Source of the DNA: Xenorhabdus sp014467285
GTDB lineage: Bacteria > Pseudomonadota > Gammaproteobacteria > Enterobacterales > Enterobacteriaceae
Assembly: GCF_014467285.1 (NCBI RefSeq)
Contig: NZ_NKHR01000009.1
Span: 62,001-126,000, forward strand
Length of the DNA stretch: 64,000 nucleotides
Direction: 5' to 3'
Part shown: piece after piece, positions 34,201 through 44,005 of the stretch
Layout: the number at the start of each line of letters is the position of its first letter
Numbering within the stretch: position 1 is the stretch's first letter
The notes under the pieces: model-generated
The model's database searches: none
Seen by the model: the letters and a program-made list of their open reading frames with translations, nothing else
Told to the model about the DNA's origin: nothing
Made by a program: the position numbers and the translations under genes

Positions 34201-35274
34201 TCACAAATCTATCCAATTTTTATCAATCAATCTGGCTTTATAAAAGATCATATTAAGTGAAGAATCAAAATCTATCTTATTTTTGTCTGTTAGATCGAAA
34301 TCAAGGATGTCATTAATATGGGTTGAATAAATGAGTTTATTTCCATCATACGGATAATTTATTTTATCAGTAAACCATGGCGCTGAGTGAGCAACAACAA
34401 AAAAATCATTCACATCAATATTACCCGAAATGGATTTAACCCCACCTTTTTTTAGAATTATTTTTTCTTTTTGGGCTATTAATGCAGCTTCTTTTGATTT
34501 TTGACTATCTATTTCATAAAACGGATTAAATTTCTCAAGAGTAATCTTGCCACCCTCTGAATGAGTTAACGTTGATGAATCAAACAAAAAAACTCTCTCT
34601 CCTGTTGAGAGAAAAAACAATTGGGAATTATCACCATAGACCGGATACATATCATGGATTCCATCTTCCCAATTCCCGTCTTCGTTACAAATATTATATT
34701 CTTTACACCTTAAATAATAATCGCTTATATCATATGTTGTCTCTAATATTAGGCTAGCCTTCCCACCAATAACATAATAATAGTATTCATTAACAGATGT
34801 GTATCCACCTGCATAAATTCTGTCATTAATCTGATCATAAACAACAGCATGGGCATAAGTTAAACTAACCCATTGGGTATCATTAAATGGTTGTTTCGTT
34901 TTACCTTTTTCATAGAGTAATAAACCAATTCGCCCATTTGAATCAGCGATAACCACATTACCATCAGGCAGTGGACAAGCGGAGTGTATATTATTTCCTG
35001 AATAATCAGAAATTTCCTTATAGAATAAAACGTTATTATCGCTTAACCCATATATAACAGCCCCATTTTCTGTTACTGATAGTATGGCTTTTTTTCCAAA
35101 ATATGTAACAGGTTTTACCTCCGCCAATGCCGTTGTTTCTGACGATTCCCAGATTAAATTCTCCTTTTTGATCATGACGTTTTGACCTGAAAATATAAAT
35201 TTGAATATTTGTATTTTATTCACTCCCTTGTTACCAACCAAAAGATATTTATCATTGCCAAGTTGTTTATTCAT
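34201..35274 (-). CDS. beta-propeller-like protein, possibly DUF6528 type
   Basis: 357 residues with repeated blade-like strands ending in a hydrophobic-plus-turn pattern (KYLLVGNKGVNKIQIFKF, KAILSVTENGAVIYGLSDN, GNVVIADSNGRIGLLLYEK, RIYAGGYTSVNEYYYYVIG). It has no signal peptide or catalytic motif. The pattern recalls DUF6528-like propellers, but I am not certain. The ATG at 35274 follows GAGG; five codons of in-frame sequence upstream are dropped. The gene stands alone, AT-rich, between two rightward operons, and may be acquired. Confidence 0.5.
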   Translation of the reverse strand: MNKQLGNDKYLLVGNKGVNKIQIFKFIFSGQNVMIKKENLIWESSETTALAEVKPVTYFGKKAILSVTENGAVIYGLSDNNVLFYKEISDYSGNNIHSACPLPDGNVVIADSNGRIGLLLYEKGKTKQPFNDTQWVSLTYAHAVVYDQINDRIYAGGYTSVNEYYYYVIGGKASLILETTYDISDYYLRCKEYNICNEDGNWEDGIHDMYPVYGDNSQLFFLSTGERVFLFDSSTLTHSEGGKITLEKFNPFYEIDSQKSKEAALIAQKEKIILKKGGVKSISGNIDVNDFFVVAHSAPWFTDKINYPYDGNKLIYSTHINDILDFDLTDKNKIDFDSSLNMIFYKARLIDKNWIDL

Positions 35275-35518
35275 AAATAACCTCGTCAATATAATTTTCC
35301 CAGAATAGAAAATTCAAAATAGCATTCAATGCCTTAAGCGCGAACCAAGAGAATTTGCATGTTCAATGACTGAATTCAGCGTGCTGATATACACAGAGAA
35401 AAGATAAGCCATCTTCCCCGAAGACTCAAGGAAGTGTCAGAGATTTTAGGCCTGACATACCCAAAAATTAACATTATTCTTAAATAACAATAAGCAAGAA
35501 CCTCAATAAAATGGCATT

Positions 35519-35564
35519 ATTCCAATTCCTTTATTTCATGCCCCATGAAATAAAGATATGGAAT
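35519..35564. promoter_or_regulatory. long palindrome upstream of the DUF3100 operon
   Basis: CTTTATTTCATG (35529-35540) and CATGAAATAAAG (35544-35555) are perfect 12-base arms around CCC. ATTCC at 35519 and GGAAT at 35560 extend the symmetry after a bulge. It lies about 80 bases before the DUF3100 ATG, so it is a likely operator or a leader hairpin. No T-run follows. Confidence 0.55.
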
Positions 35565-35641
35565 AAAGATGACCATTATCACACCAAATCGTAGTTTCTC
35601 ACATATAATAATCCCCACGCATAAAAACGCGGAGATAAGGA

Positions 35642-36463
35642 ATGGAAAATAATAGAAAACAAGTCAATATCTTCTTTATCAGTATATTGAGCACCATGTT
35701 TTTAATTTTTATTTCTCAATATGTCATTGACAAAAGAGAAATAAAAATCGGCCTTGCCGTTATCCCCATTTTACCGATGTTATTTGCGGTGATTCTCGGC
35801 ATGATTATTTCAACAGATTTTATTCGTAATAAATTCACATTTTGGGGGAAATTATTTACCAAAAAAGAAGAAGATTTCTGCGGCAAAATGGTCGGTATTG
35901 GTCTGTTGGTTTTAGGTACCCAATACGCCGGAATGATCGTACCTAATATAAAAATGATATTGAGTATCGGTATTCCTCTGTTTATTCAGGAAATAGGTAA
36001 CTTATTGCCAATATTCATTGCTATTCCATTAGCGATAAAGTTTGGTTTTGGTCGTCGTGCCATAGGTGCAGGTTCCTCTATCAGTCGTGAACCTTCCATC
36101 GCCGTGATTCAGGGAAAATTTGGGACAGGCTCACCAGAATATATTGGCGTACTGGCGATTTATTTATGTGGTTCTGTGATTGGCACAGTGTGGTTCAGTG
36201 TGCTCGGCAGCCTTGCTCCTCTGACCGGTCTGCACCCTATGGCACTGGCAGCCGGTTCTGGTGTAGGCTCCGGTTCCATGCTCAGTGCGGCATCCGGGGC
36301 ACTGATTCATGGGCTGGATGAAGTGATGGCTCAAAAGGTCTTGAGTGTTGCCGCAGCATCTAATCTGCTATCGTCCGCTTTGGGCGCACTCTCTCTAACA
36401 TATCTTGGTTTGCCTCTTTCAGAAAAGATTTACAAGATCTTCACTAAAGAGGAAAATACATGA
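35642..36463 (+). CDS. DUF3100-type membrane protein
   Basis: 273 residues, about seven hydrophobic segments (FFISILSTMFLIFISQYVI, IPILPMLFAVILGMI, VLSVAAASNLLSSALGAL). Conserved polar motifs FGRRAIGAGSSISREPS (~138-154) and AAGSGVGSGSMLSAASGAL (~204-222) fit a substrate path in a DUF3100-like transporter. GATAAGGA precedes the ATG. A four-base overlap links it to the next membrane protein and then to an M20 hydrolase, suggesting uptake of an N-acylated amino acid or similar conjugate. Confidence 0.7.
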   Translation: MENNRKQVNIFFISILSTMFLIFISQYVIDKREIKIGLAVIPILPMLFAVILGMIISTDFIRNKFTFWGKLFTKKEEDFCGKMVGIGLLVLGTQYAGMIVPNIKMILSIGIPLFIQEIGNLLPIFIAIPLAIKFGFGRRAIGAGSSISREPSIAVIQGKFGTGSPEYIGVLAIYLCGSVIGTVWFSVLGSLAPLTGLHPMALAAGSGVGSGSMLSAASGALIHGLDEVMAQKVLSVAAASNLLSSALGALSLTYLGLPLSEKIYKIFTKEENT

Positions 36464-36909
36464 AAAGTATCATCATTGATATGAAGCTGGTTTTCGTAGC
36501 TATCCTACTCGCTATGTTTACCCAGACATTAACATCAGGGATCGCCATTCATCACATGTGGGATAGCTTTATCGCCATGTCCCTTGTTGTGTTTCTCTCT
36601 CTTGTGGCAAAACACTATTTGCCTTCATCACTGCCAGCATTTGCTTATGCCACGATCATCGGCATTTTGATTTGCCTGCCAGATACAGTGATAAGAACAT
36701 TTTTCATCCACTCTATTGGTAAAGTTTCGTTCTTGTCCTGCTGTGTTCCTCTATTGGCATTTGCTGGTTTATCTGTCGGCGGACAGTTGGAAGAACTGAA
36801 AAAGATGTCCTGGAAAGTCATTGTCATTTTCATGATTGTTTCCACCTGCTGCTTCTTCGGTGCTTCTCTCGTTGCTCAAATTGGATTCAGCATAAAAGGG
36901 GTAATCTAG
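36460..36909 (+). CDS. small polytopic membrane protein, partner of the DUF3100 protein
   Basis: 149 residues with four or five hydrophobic helices (MKLVFVAILLAMFTQTL, FIAMSLVVFLSLVA, SFLSCCVPLLAFAGLSVGG, VIFMIVSTCCFFGASLVAQ). Not recognised beyond its association. It overlaps its neighbours by four bases and one base, so its product is probably made in step with them and completes a two-part transporter. Confidence 0.65.
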   Translation: MKSIIIDMKLVFVAILLAMFTQTLTSGIAIHHMWDSFIAMSLVVFLSLVAKHYLPSSLPAFAYATIIGILICLPDTVIRTFFIHSIGKVSFLSCCVPLLAFAGLSVGGQLEELKKMSWKVIVIFMIVSTCCFFGASLVAQIGFSIKGVI

Positions 36910-38090
36910 TGAACAAGAATAGATATAACGTAAGTGAAAAATTGTTCGAATTGAACGAATTCAGTAAAAAGACACGGCAATATTTACATAAAATTCCGGA
37001 GTTATCCGGCCAGGAATTTAAAACTTCCAGATATTGCCATGATTTAATGAGCGGTTTTGGTTATACCATCAAAACCTATGCAGATTATACTGGCTTTGTT
37101 GCTGATTTAATGATTGATCCAACAAAGCCCTTGATTGCATTCCGTGCCGATATGGATGCCCTTGCCATGCCCGATATGACCAACAATGAGCATACTTCGA
37201 TTCATGAAGGTTGTGCCCATAATTGTGGTCATGATACCCATATGGCTATTGCCCTGACTGCTGCAAATTATTTGTCACAACACAGGAATGAAATGCGAGC
37301 CAACGTGCGTTTTATCTTCCAGATGGCAGAAGAAGATATGCACATTCCGGGCGCGGACAAAATGGTCGAACTGGGTTGTATGGAAGGCGTCAATGAAGTG
37401 TACGCCCTCCATAATAACGGCGCGCAGGATACCGGACACATCAGTTTCAATGCAGGGGTGATGTCATCATGGGGATCAACATGGACATTGGATGTGCACG
37501 GTGTTGCTGCTCACAGTTCAACTCCCCAGAAAGGATTGGATTCCATTCGCGAAACCTGCCGCATCATTGATTATCTGGACTATATCGTTGCCAAGAAAAC
37601 CGATCCTTTCAGCCCGGCAGTATTCAGTTGTGGCATGATCAAAGGCGGAACCATTCCCAATGCTGTCGCTGATCGCGTTCAAGCTCGCGGGACTATCCGT
37701 GCAATGGATAAAGAAACTGACCAAATCCTGAAAAACAGCTTTCAAGAAATTATTGCCAGTAGCGAAGCGGGAGGGTTCAAAACCACTATTGTTTATGACA
37801 GCTATCCCGCTGTGGAGAACCACCCACACGCACATCAACGGATTAGGGAAGCTGCTGCCAAATTCCTGCCAGCCGAAAATATCGAATCAAATGGCCTCCC
37901 TATGACGGGCAGTGAAGATTTCAGCTATATGATTAATGCTACTAAAGATCGTATTGGTGCAATGTTTTTCCTCGGTAGCGGAAATCAAACGAAAGGAATC
38001 AATAACTACATACACTCTAATCCTTATTTTGTTGACGATGATTGCCTACTCGTTGGAGCACAAATCTTTATTAATCTTGTAACGCATTAA
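36909..38090 (+). CDS. M20D family amidohydrolase (N-acyl amino acid hydrolase-like)
   Basis: 393-residue metallopeptidase-fold hydrolase of the AbgA/IAA-amino acid hydrolase group. HNCGHDTHMA (~108-117) has the cysteine and histidine metal ligands, MAEEDMHIPGADKMVE the general-base glutamates, YALHNNG a further histidine, and SEDFSYM the last region. A dimerisation domain sits between (MSSWGSTWTLDVHGVAAHSS). GTG start, one base overlapping the previous stop, with GGGG upstream. It probably cleaves the amide of the compound brought in by the two membrane proteins. Confidence 0.85.
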   Translation: MNKNRYNVSEKLFELNEFSKKTRQYLHKIPELSGQEFKTSRYCHDLMSGFGYTIKTYADYTGFVADLMIDPTKPLIAFRADMDALAMPDMTNNEHTSIHEGCAHNCGHDTHMAIALTAANYLSQHRNEMRANVRFIFQMAEEDMHIPGADKMVELGCMEGVNEVYALHNNGAQDTGHISFNAGVMSSWGSTWTLDVHGVAAHSSTPQKGLDSIRETCRIIDYLDYIVAKKTDPFSPAVFSCGMIKGGTIPNAVADRVQARGTIRAMDKETDQILKNSFQEIIASSEAGGFKTTIVYDSYPAVENHPHAHQRIREAAAKFLPAENIESNGLPMTGSEDFSYMINATKDRIGAMFFLGSGNQTKGINNYIHSNPYFVDDDCLLVGAQIFINLVTH

Positions 38091-38158
38091 TAATTTCTCG
38101 CGTCCGGTGATATCAACATTAACCGGACGCGATATCATGCTAAAGATATTGGACCGAA

Positions 38159-39121
38159 TCAAAGCGTAGGCAAATTATCCAAAATCATTTGACTGCAATC
38201 AATTTGTTGCCCCTGCTCGCAGAGTTGAATTGTGTTTTTATCTAAATGAGGGGCATATAACAAGATAAAATCGTACATATAATTTTTCATATGTACCTGT
38301 TGATTCATGCAAACATAAGTGAAGTTCGGCGGGATCAAATGATCCGCATTAATAATATGCAGATCAGCCAGATCATGATCATCCAATGCTGCGGTTGCGA
38401 TCATGCCGACACCAAGCCCCAACCGAACATAATGCTTGATGATTTCCGTATCCGCCGCAGTCAATGCAATTTTCGGCCTCATCCCACTTTGATGAAATAC
38501 GATGTCTAAAGTGGAGTGTTCGGTAAAACCAAATACATAAGTAATCAACGGATAACCCACCAGATCTTCAAAAGTAATACATTCCACATTCACCAAAGGG
38601 TGGCTTTTAGGCACAATCACACTACGTGCCCAACGGTAACAGGGCAACATCAGTAAATCTGAATAGAAATTCATGGATTCAGTTGCTATCGCAAAATCCA
38701 CTTCGCCCTGCCTTACCATATCAGCAAGTTGTGCGGGTGTACCCTGATGAAAATGAATTGAAACATTTGGGTACATTATCCGGAATTTCTCCACGACATG
38801 CGGTAACTTATAGCGAATCTGGGTATGTGTTGTCGCAATATGTAAATTAACTGCCTGCTCCTCTTCAGCAACCATGCTTTTAATTTTTTCAACCTGACCA
38901 AGAATATTGCTGGCTATTTGATGTACCTGTTTACCTATCGGGCTTAATGCCAATAAGTTGTTATTTTTCCTAATAAATAAAGAAACATTTAATTCCTCTT
39001 CCAGAAACTTAATTTGCTTACTAATTGTCGGTTGTGAGGTATACAGTTTTTCTGCGGTGCTGGTGATATTAAAGTTATTCTTAACTATCTCGACAAAACT
39101 TCTTAATTGATTGATGTTCAT
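38159..39121 (-). CDS. CysB-like LysR transcriptional regulator
   Basis: 320 residues. Winged helix INQLRSFVEIVKNNFNITST and LYTSQPTISKQIKFLEEEL at the start. The effector domain carries CysB/Cbl signatures: TTHTQIRYKLPHVVEKF, FHQGTPAQLADMV and MLPCYRWARSVIVPKSHPL. CysB senses sulfur supply through N-acetylserine. Here the gene is convergent with the M20 operon and is its nearest regulator candidate, hinting at a sulfur-containing or N-acetylated substrate. That link is inference. It is not cysB itself, as it differs in context and ending. Confidence 0.85.
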   Translation of the reverse strand: MNINQLRSFVEIVKNNFNITSTAEKLYTSQPTISKQIKFLEEELNVSLFIRKNNNLLALSPIGKQVHQIASNILGQVEKIKSMVAEEEQAVNLHIATTHTQIRYKLPHVVEKFRIMYPNVSIHFHQGTPAQLADMVRQGEVDFAIATESMNFYSDLLMLPCYRWARSVIVPKSHPLVNVECITFEDLVGYPLITYVFGFTEHSTLDIVFHQSGMRPKIALTAADTEIIKHYVRLGLGVGMIATAALDDHDLADLHIINADHLIPPNFTYVCMNQQVHMKNYMYDFILLYAPHLDKNTIQLCEQGQQIDCSQMILDNLPTL

Positions 39122-39258
39122 GGCTCACACTATCCTGATAGGGAATTTTATAAATCCCCAATGAAACATATCAGGACTAATAAAGCACATATAGTGAGTT
39201 GATTTTAATATTTAAGTAAATATTGCGAGCAAGATTGAAATTTAACTTTATTACACTC

Positions 39259-39298
39259 AAGCAACCATCAGTTTCTTAAGGACCACTGACGGTTGCTT
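39259..39298. terminator. strong hairpin downstream of the 303-residue gene
   Basis: AAGCAACCATCAGT pairs with ACTGACGGTTGCTT (one mismatch) around a 12-base loop. It lies about 90 bases past the minus-strand gene at 39385 and 138 bases upstream of the LysR start. There is no clear T-run on either strand, so it may be a regulatory or repeat structure rather than a terminator. Confidence 0.4.
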
Positions 39299-39384
39299 AG
39301 TCTCTAAAAAATTTTTCATTATCGAGAATAATTATATTAATTAATTTATACTTTTAATATTAATAAATAAATGAAATCAGTTAA

Positions 39385-40296
39385 TTAACGTCTTAACATT
39401 GCTGGCGTTATCATTTCATAATCACCTTCAACAAAACCAACCATCCTTGGCACCCGAACTTCAGGGCGGTATAACGCGTTAACAATCATATTAATCTCAT
39501 CATCACTGCGCGCTGAAAGAAGTTTTTTTCTATCACTCTCGTTTTCCAATAGCCTTATGTCACGAATAATTGAGTACAACAGTCCATTAATAGAATTTAA
39601 AACACCGGAAAAAAGACTTGTACCTCTACGTAGCTTTCTTGCTCTTAGATATTGTTTCGAGTTCTCAGTGATCTTAAGATAATCAAGCAATCTTTTTCTC
39701 TCAGCAGGAAATTTGCTCAAGTGGCTACCAGGCTCTATCTGGTCAAATAAAGTCATAGAAGAATATCTTAGTGAGAGATTAAATCCAGAATATCTTATAC
39801 GATAAAAATAATCTCCAAATCTGCTTTTGATTTTTTTAGGAGTTTGGCCCACCTCAAGAGAAAAGAACACATAATCATTATTCCCCAGATCTTCTATGTC
39901 CGTGATAGTTGAATGATTGTCAGAAAATGGAATTTCTTTTTCTTCAAGGCGCAGCCTTGAATAAATATTCAAGTCTCTTTTGAAATTATCTGGTTTGTTT
40001 ATAAGATTTTTGTCGCTAGCATGAACAATATAGAATTCTTTTGATTTAAAAACTTTTTCAAACTTTAATTCCTCATCTGTAAATTCTCCTAAACTTTGCC
40101 TCAAGTCATTTGTAACAGTCCACATATTAGAATGTAAATCCGGGAAACACTTATCGCTAGGTTTCTTGTTAAAATCGTATACCATATCGGAATCTTGGTT
40201 TCCCGCTATTGCCTGACTCATTTGGTCAATCGCTCTGTTTGCCCAACGTCGACGAGTAGCCCACCTTAATTTTGACCAAGCATCTTTTTCATTCAT
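39385..40296 (-). CDS. unrecognised 303-residue protein, possible effector
   Basis: I do not recognise this protein. It has a basic tryptophan/arginine-rich start (DAWSKLRWATRRRWANRAID), a mixed middle with EFYIVHASDKNLINKP (~87-102) and YVFFSLEVGQTPKKIKSRFG (~145-164), and a helical basic C-terminal third. The pairing of a short aromatic-histidine strand with a later FFS(L) strand is loosely like ADP-ribosyltransferase toxins, but no glutamate pair is convincing. No signal peptide. It stands alone, AT-rich, between a LysR gene and treB. Confidence 0.45.
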   Translation of the reverse strand: MNEKDAWSKLRWATRRRWANRAIDQMSQAIAGNQDSDMVYDFNKKPSDKCFPDLHSNMWTVTNDLRQSLGEFTDEELKFEKVFKSKEFYIVHASDKNLINKPDNFKRDLNIYSRLRLEEKEIPFSDNHSTITDIEDLGNNDYVFFSLEVGQTPKKIKSRFGDYFYRIRYSGFNLSLRYSSMTLFDQIEPGSHLSKFPAERKRLLDYLKITENSKQYLRARKLRRGTSLFSGVLNSINGLLYSIIRDIRLLENESDRKKLLSARSDDEINMIVNALYRPEVRVPRMVGFVEGDYEMITPAMLRR

Positions 40297-40783
40297 ATAT
40301 CACCTCATCATTTCATGCTTCTCCTAACTGAGAACCAAGGCTCTGGTATCATCTTATCAACTGACTGAAAATGAACAATATTAAAGATTCATTTATCACA
40401 AATAGAATAATTTCTTTTTCAGCAGAATAAAAACCCATGTATTTTAAAAATCATTAACAATGAAACAATATAATTCCCCTTTGTTTTACACAAAAAATAT
40501 AAATCCAACACAATGTATAATAAATATCCATTAATTAGCTAAGTAATCAAAATTGTTTCACCTATAATTTTTATAAATATAAAAAATCTTTAATTTCAAA
40601 TCAGTGGCGTAAAATGTGATCTAAAACTCAAACGAAAAATATTTTCATATTAAAAAGTTTGAAATCTTACTAGGATGAATCAGCTATTATTTCAGTCTAT
40701 TCACTATCTCATCACGAGAGTAATCATTCTGTTAATCGCAAAATTCCGTTTTTATAACTCCTGCCACACAAAGGAGAAAAGGC
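40297..40783 (+). promoter_or_regulatory. 487-base AT-rich leader of treBC
   Basis: No gene is visible. The region must hold the treB promoter and the divergent promoter of the 303-residue gene. TGTGATCTAAAACTCAAA at about 40616 has one good CRP half-site. treR, which in E. coli lies next to treB, is not here. Confidence 0.35.
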
Positions 40784-42217
40784 ATGAAGAAAAAACAAAT
40801 AAATCAAAAGGATATTGAAAAACTTATTACATTGATTGGAGGAAAAGAAAATATCGCCTCCGTCAGTCATTGTATCACCCGCCTCAGATTTGTTCTCAAT
40901 GCACCAGAAAATGCCGATGCCAAGGCCATTGAAGAGTTACCAATGGTTAAGGGCTGCTTCACCAATGCCGGTCAATTTCAGGTGGTTATTGGAACAAATG
41001 TCGATATTTATTATAAAGCCCTGCTTGAAGCCACCGGGAAACAATCCGTTAATAAAGAAGAGGTTAAGCAAGCTGCTCGCCAAAATATGAAATGGTATGA
41101 AAATGCAATTTCACATTTTGCTGAGATCTTCTTCCCATTACTGCCCGCTCTGATAAGCGGTGGTTTAATTCTCGGTTTCCGTAACTTGATCGGCGATATT
41201 CCGTTCAGTGAGGGTAAGTCACTCGCTCAGCTCTACCCTACCTGGAAGACTATCTATGACTTCCTTTGGCTAATCGGTGAAGCGATATTCTTCTATCTTC
41301 CTGTCGGGATCTGCTGGTCTGCGGTCAAAAAAATGGGCGGAACACCCATCTTAGGGATTATTTTGGGGATTACACTGGTTTCCCCGCAGTTGATGAATGC
41401 TTATCTGCTTGGGCAACAAGCTCCCGAAGTCTGGAATTTCGGCTGGTTTACCATTGCTAAAGTCGGTTATCAGGCACAAGTCATTCCTTCCTTATTAGCA
41501 GGTTTAACGCTGGGATGGATTGAAATACGGCTGAAAAAATGGGTACCCGACTACCTCTATCTTGTTATTGTCCCTGTCACCTCTCTGTTGCTGGCAGTAT
41601 TCCTTGCCCATGCCCTGATAGGGCCTGCCGGACGTGCTATCGGCGATGGCGTTGCCTGGGCTGTTAAAGGATTAATGACCGGTAGCTTTGCCCCTATCGG
41701 TGCCGCCTTGTTCGGCTTCTTCTACGCCCCGCTGGTTATTACAGGTGTACATCAAACGACTCTGGCAATCGATCTGCAAATGATCCAAAGCACTGGCGGA
41801 ACACCAATCTGGCCTATTATTGCGCTATCCAATATTGCCCAAGGGTCAGCCGTAGCCGGTATTATTTGGGCAAGCAAGAAACAGAAAGAGCGTGAAGTTT
41901 CTGTTCCTGCGGCAATTTCAGCTTATCTGGGGGTCACTGAGCCTGCCATGTACGGTATCAACCTGAAATATCGTTACCCGATGTTCTGCGCAATGATTGG
42001 TGCAAGTCTGGCCGGGCTGATTTGTGGCTTCAATCATGTCACCGCCAATGGCATCGGTGTTGGTGGTATACCGGGTATTCTTTCCATCAAACCACAGTTT
42101 TGGATGGTCTACCTGATCGCTATGCTTGTCGCTATTGTTGTCCCTTTAGTGCTGACCGTTCTGGCTTATCGCAGAAACGAACGTAAAGCAGCATTATCCA
42201 ATGAGCTTGCCAATTAA
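40784..42217 (+). CDS. treB: TreB, trehalose-specific PTS EIIBC
   Basis: Imports trehalose as trehalose-6-phosphate. 477 residues. The EIIB domain (1-~85) has the phospho-cysteine in SVSHCITRLRF (~30-40); the EIIC domain has about ten helices (FFPLLPALISGGLILGF, PLVITGVHQTTLAIDLQM, GVTEPAMYGINLKYRYP). There is no EIIA, so it uses the Crr protein made elsewhere. AAAGGAG precedes the ATG. treC follows. Trehalose is the major insect haemolymph sugar, which suits an insect pathogen. Confidence 0.95.
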   Translation: MKKKQINQKDIEKLITLIGGKENIASVSHCITRLRFVLNAPENADAKAIEELPMVKGCFTNAGQFQVVIGTNVDIYYKALLEATGKQSVNKEEVKQAARQNMKWYENAISHFAEIFFPLLPALISGGLILGFRNLIGDIPFSEGKSLAQLYPTWKTIYDFLWLIGEAIFFYLPVGICWSAVKKMGGTPILGIILGITLVSPQLMNAYLLGQQAPEVWNFGWFTIAKVGYQAQVIPSLLAGLTLGWIEIRLKKWVPDYLYLVIVPVTSLLLAVFLAHALIGPAGRAIGDGVAWAVKGLMTGSFAPIGAALFGFFYAPLVITGVHQTTLAIDLQMIQSTGGTPIWPIIALSNIAQGSAVAGIIWASKKQKEREVSVPAAISAYLGVTEPAMYGINLKYRYPMFCAMIGASLAGLICGFNHVTANGIGVGGIPGILSIKPQFWMVYLIAMLVAIVVPLVLTVLAYRRNERKAALSNELAN

Positions 42218-42284
42218 CTTAGCAAGCTCATTAAATTAACAGGCCTACTTAATGAGTAGGCATAGTAAATTAGTAGGGATAGTT

Positions 42285-43949
42285 ATGACCGAACAAAAAC
42301 CGTGGTGGATGGATAGCGTTATCTATCAAATTTATCCAAAGAGTTTTCAAGATAGTACCGGAAGCGGCACAGGAGATATCAACGGGATTACCCGGCGGCT
42401 GGATTATCTGCAACGCCTCGGTGTAGAGGCTATCTGGATCACCCCAATTTATCCGTCTCCACAAGTTGATAATGGCTATGATGTTGCCGATTACTGCGCG
42501 ATTAATCCTGATTATGGCTCGATGGAAGACTTTGACAATTTGGTGCAAAACGCCCATCAACGAGGTATTCGCATCATTTTGGATATGGTTTTCAATCATA
42601 CTTCAACGCAGCATCCGTGGTTCCAGGCAGCTCAAGATATTAATAGCCCTTATCGCCCGTTTTATATCTGGAAAGACGGCTCCGAAGGCACCTTGCCCAA
42701 TAACTGGCGGTCTAAATTCGGTGGTAATGCCTGGCAATGGCATGCAGAGAGCCAGCAGTATTACCTCCATCTGTTTGCGGTAGAGCAAGCCGATTTAAAT
42801 TGGGAACATGAACCTGTTCGCGCTGAGCTGAAAAAAATCTGTGAATTCTGGGCTGATCGTGGTGTAGATGGTTTGCGGCTGGACGTGATTAATCTCGTCT
42901 CAAAACAGCAGGATTATCCGAATGATGAGCGTGGAGATGGTCGTCGATTCTATACCGATGGCCCGCGTATCCATGAGTTTATGCAAGAAATGAGCCGTGA
43001 TGTTTTTCAACCTAAGGGATTGATGACTGTCGGTGAAATGTCCTCCACTGGCCTTGAACACTGCCAGCGCTATAGCTCACTGGATGGAACAGCGCTGTCC
43101 ATGACGTTTAATTTTCACCATCTGAAAGTTGATTATCCGAATGGAGAGAAATGGACTCGCGCAAAACCCGATTATGTTGAGCTGAAAAAGATTTTCTCAA
43201 CATGGCAGCAGGGTATGTATCAAAAGGCTTGGAACGCGCTTTTCTGGTGTAATCATGATCAGCCCCGCATTGTTTCCCGGTTTGGAGATGAGCACCAGCA
43301 CCATAAAACATCCGCCAAAATGTTGGCTATGGTGCTGCACGGTATGCAGGGAACACCTTATATTTATCAGGGTGAAGAGTTGGGCATGACGAACCCACAT
43401 TTTGCGCATATTGAAGATTATCGGGATATCGAAAGCCTGAATATGTATCAGGAGCGTATTGAGCAAGGCATGCAGCCAGAGGATATATTGGCAATTTTGG
43501 CGCAGAAATCCCGTGACAATGGCCGGACTCCCATGCAGTGGAATAACTCAGCAAATGCAGGTTTTACCACCGGCAATCCGTGGATTGCACCATGCAGTAA
43601 TTACCCGGAAATCAATGCTGAAGCCGCATTGCAGGATAAAGATTCCGTCTTTTATTGCTACCACGATTTGGTTAAATTAAGAAAGCAGCAACCTATCCTG
43701 ACATATGGTGATTATCTGGATTTACTGCCTGACCATCCCTCACTGTGGTGTTATTTGCGCCGTTGGCAGGAACAAACTCTGCTGGTCATTGCCAATCTCA
43801 GTGATGAAACACAATCTTGGTCTCCTGATCTTTCTCTTATTGATAAAGAATGGAAAGTTTTAATCAGTAATTATCATTCTTATTTATCGATATCCCAACA
43901 GATATCAATAAAACCTTATGAAGCAATCTATTTAATTTCCACACAATAG
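42285..43949 (+). CDS. treC: TreC, trehalose-6-phosphate hydrolase
   Basis: GH13 enzyme splitting trehalose-6-phosphate into glucose and glucose-6-phosphate. PWWMDSVIYQIYPKSFQD at the start, DMVFNHTS, GLRLDVINLV with the nucleophile aspartate, TVGEMSS with the acid glutamate, and CNHDQPRIVSRFG with the third acid. The ATG at 42285 matches E. coli TreC and follows TAGGGATAG; an in-frame opening from 42252 lies upstream of the ribosome site. 554 residues (E. coli 551). Confidence 0.95.
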   Translation: MTEQKPWWMDSVIYQIYPKSFQDSTGSGTGDINGITRRLDYLQRLGVEAIWITPIYPSPQVDNGYDVADYCAINPDYGSMEDFDNLVQNAHQRGIRIILDMVFNHTSTQHPWFQAAQDINSPYRPFYIWKDGSEGTLPNNWRSKFGGNAWQWHAESQQYYLHLFAVEQADLNWEHEPVRAELKKICEFWADRGVDGLRLDVINLVSKQQDYPNDERGDGRRFYTDGPRIHEFMQEMSRDVFQPKGLMTVGEMSSTGLEHCQRYSSLDGTALSMTFNFHHLKVDYPNGEKWTRAKPDYVELKKIFSTWQQGMYQKAWNALFWCNHDQPRIVSRFGDEHQHHKTSAKMLAMVLHGMQGTPYIYQGEELGMTNPHFAHIEDYRDIESLNMYQERIEQGMQPEDILAILAQKSRDNGRTPMQWNNSANAGFTTGNPWIAPCSNYPEINAEAALQDKDSVFYCYHDLVKLRKQQPILTYGDYLDLLPDHPSLWCYLRRWQEQTLLVIANLSDETQSWSPDLSLIDKEWKVLISNYHSYLSISQQISIKPYEAIYLISTQ

Positions 43950-44005
43950 CCTTATTTGAATATTGCTATACCTTACAATTTATTGTTTATAATAAACATT
44001 AAAAT

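Noticed and set aside
40784..43949. A local treR repressor gene
   Set aside because: No LacI-type ORF occurs on either side of treBC in this window.
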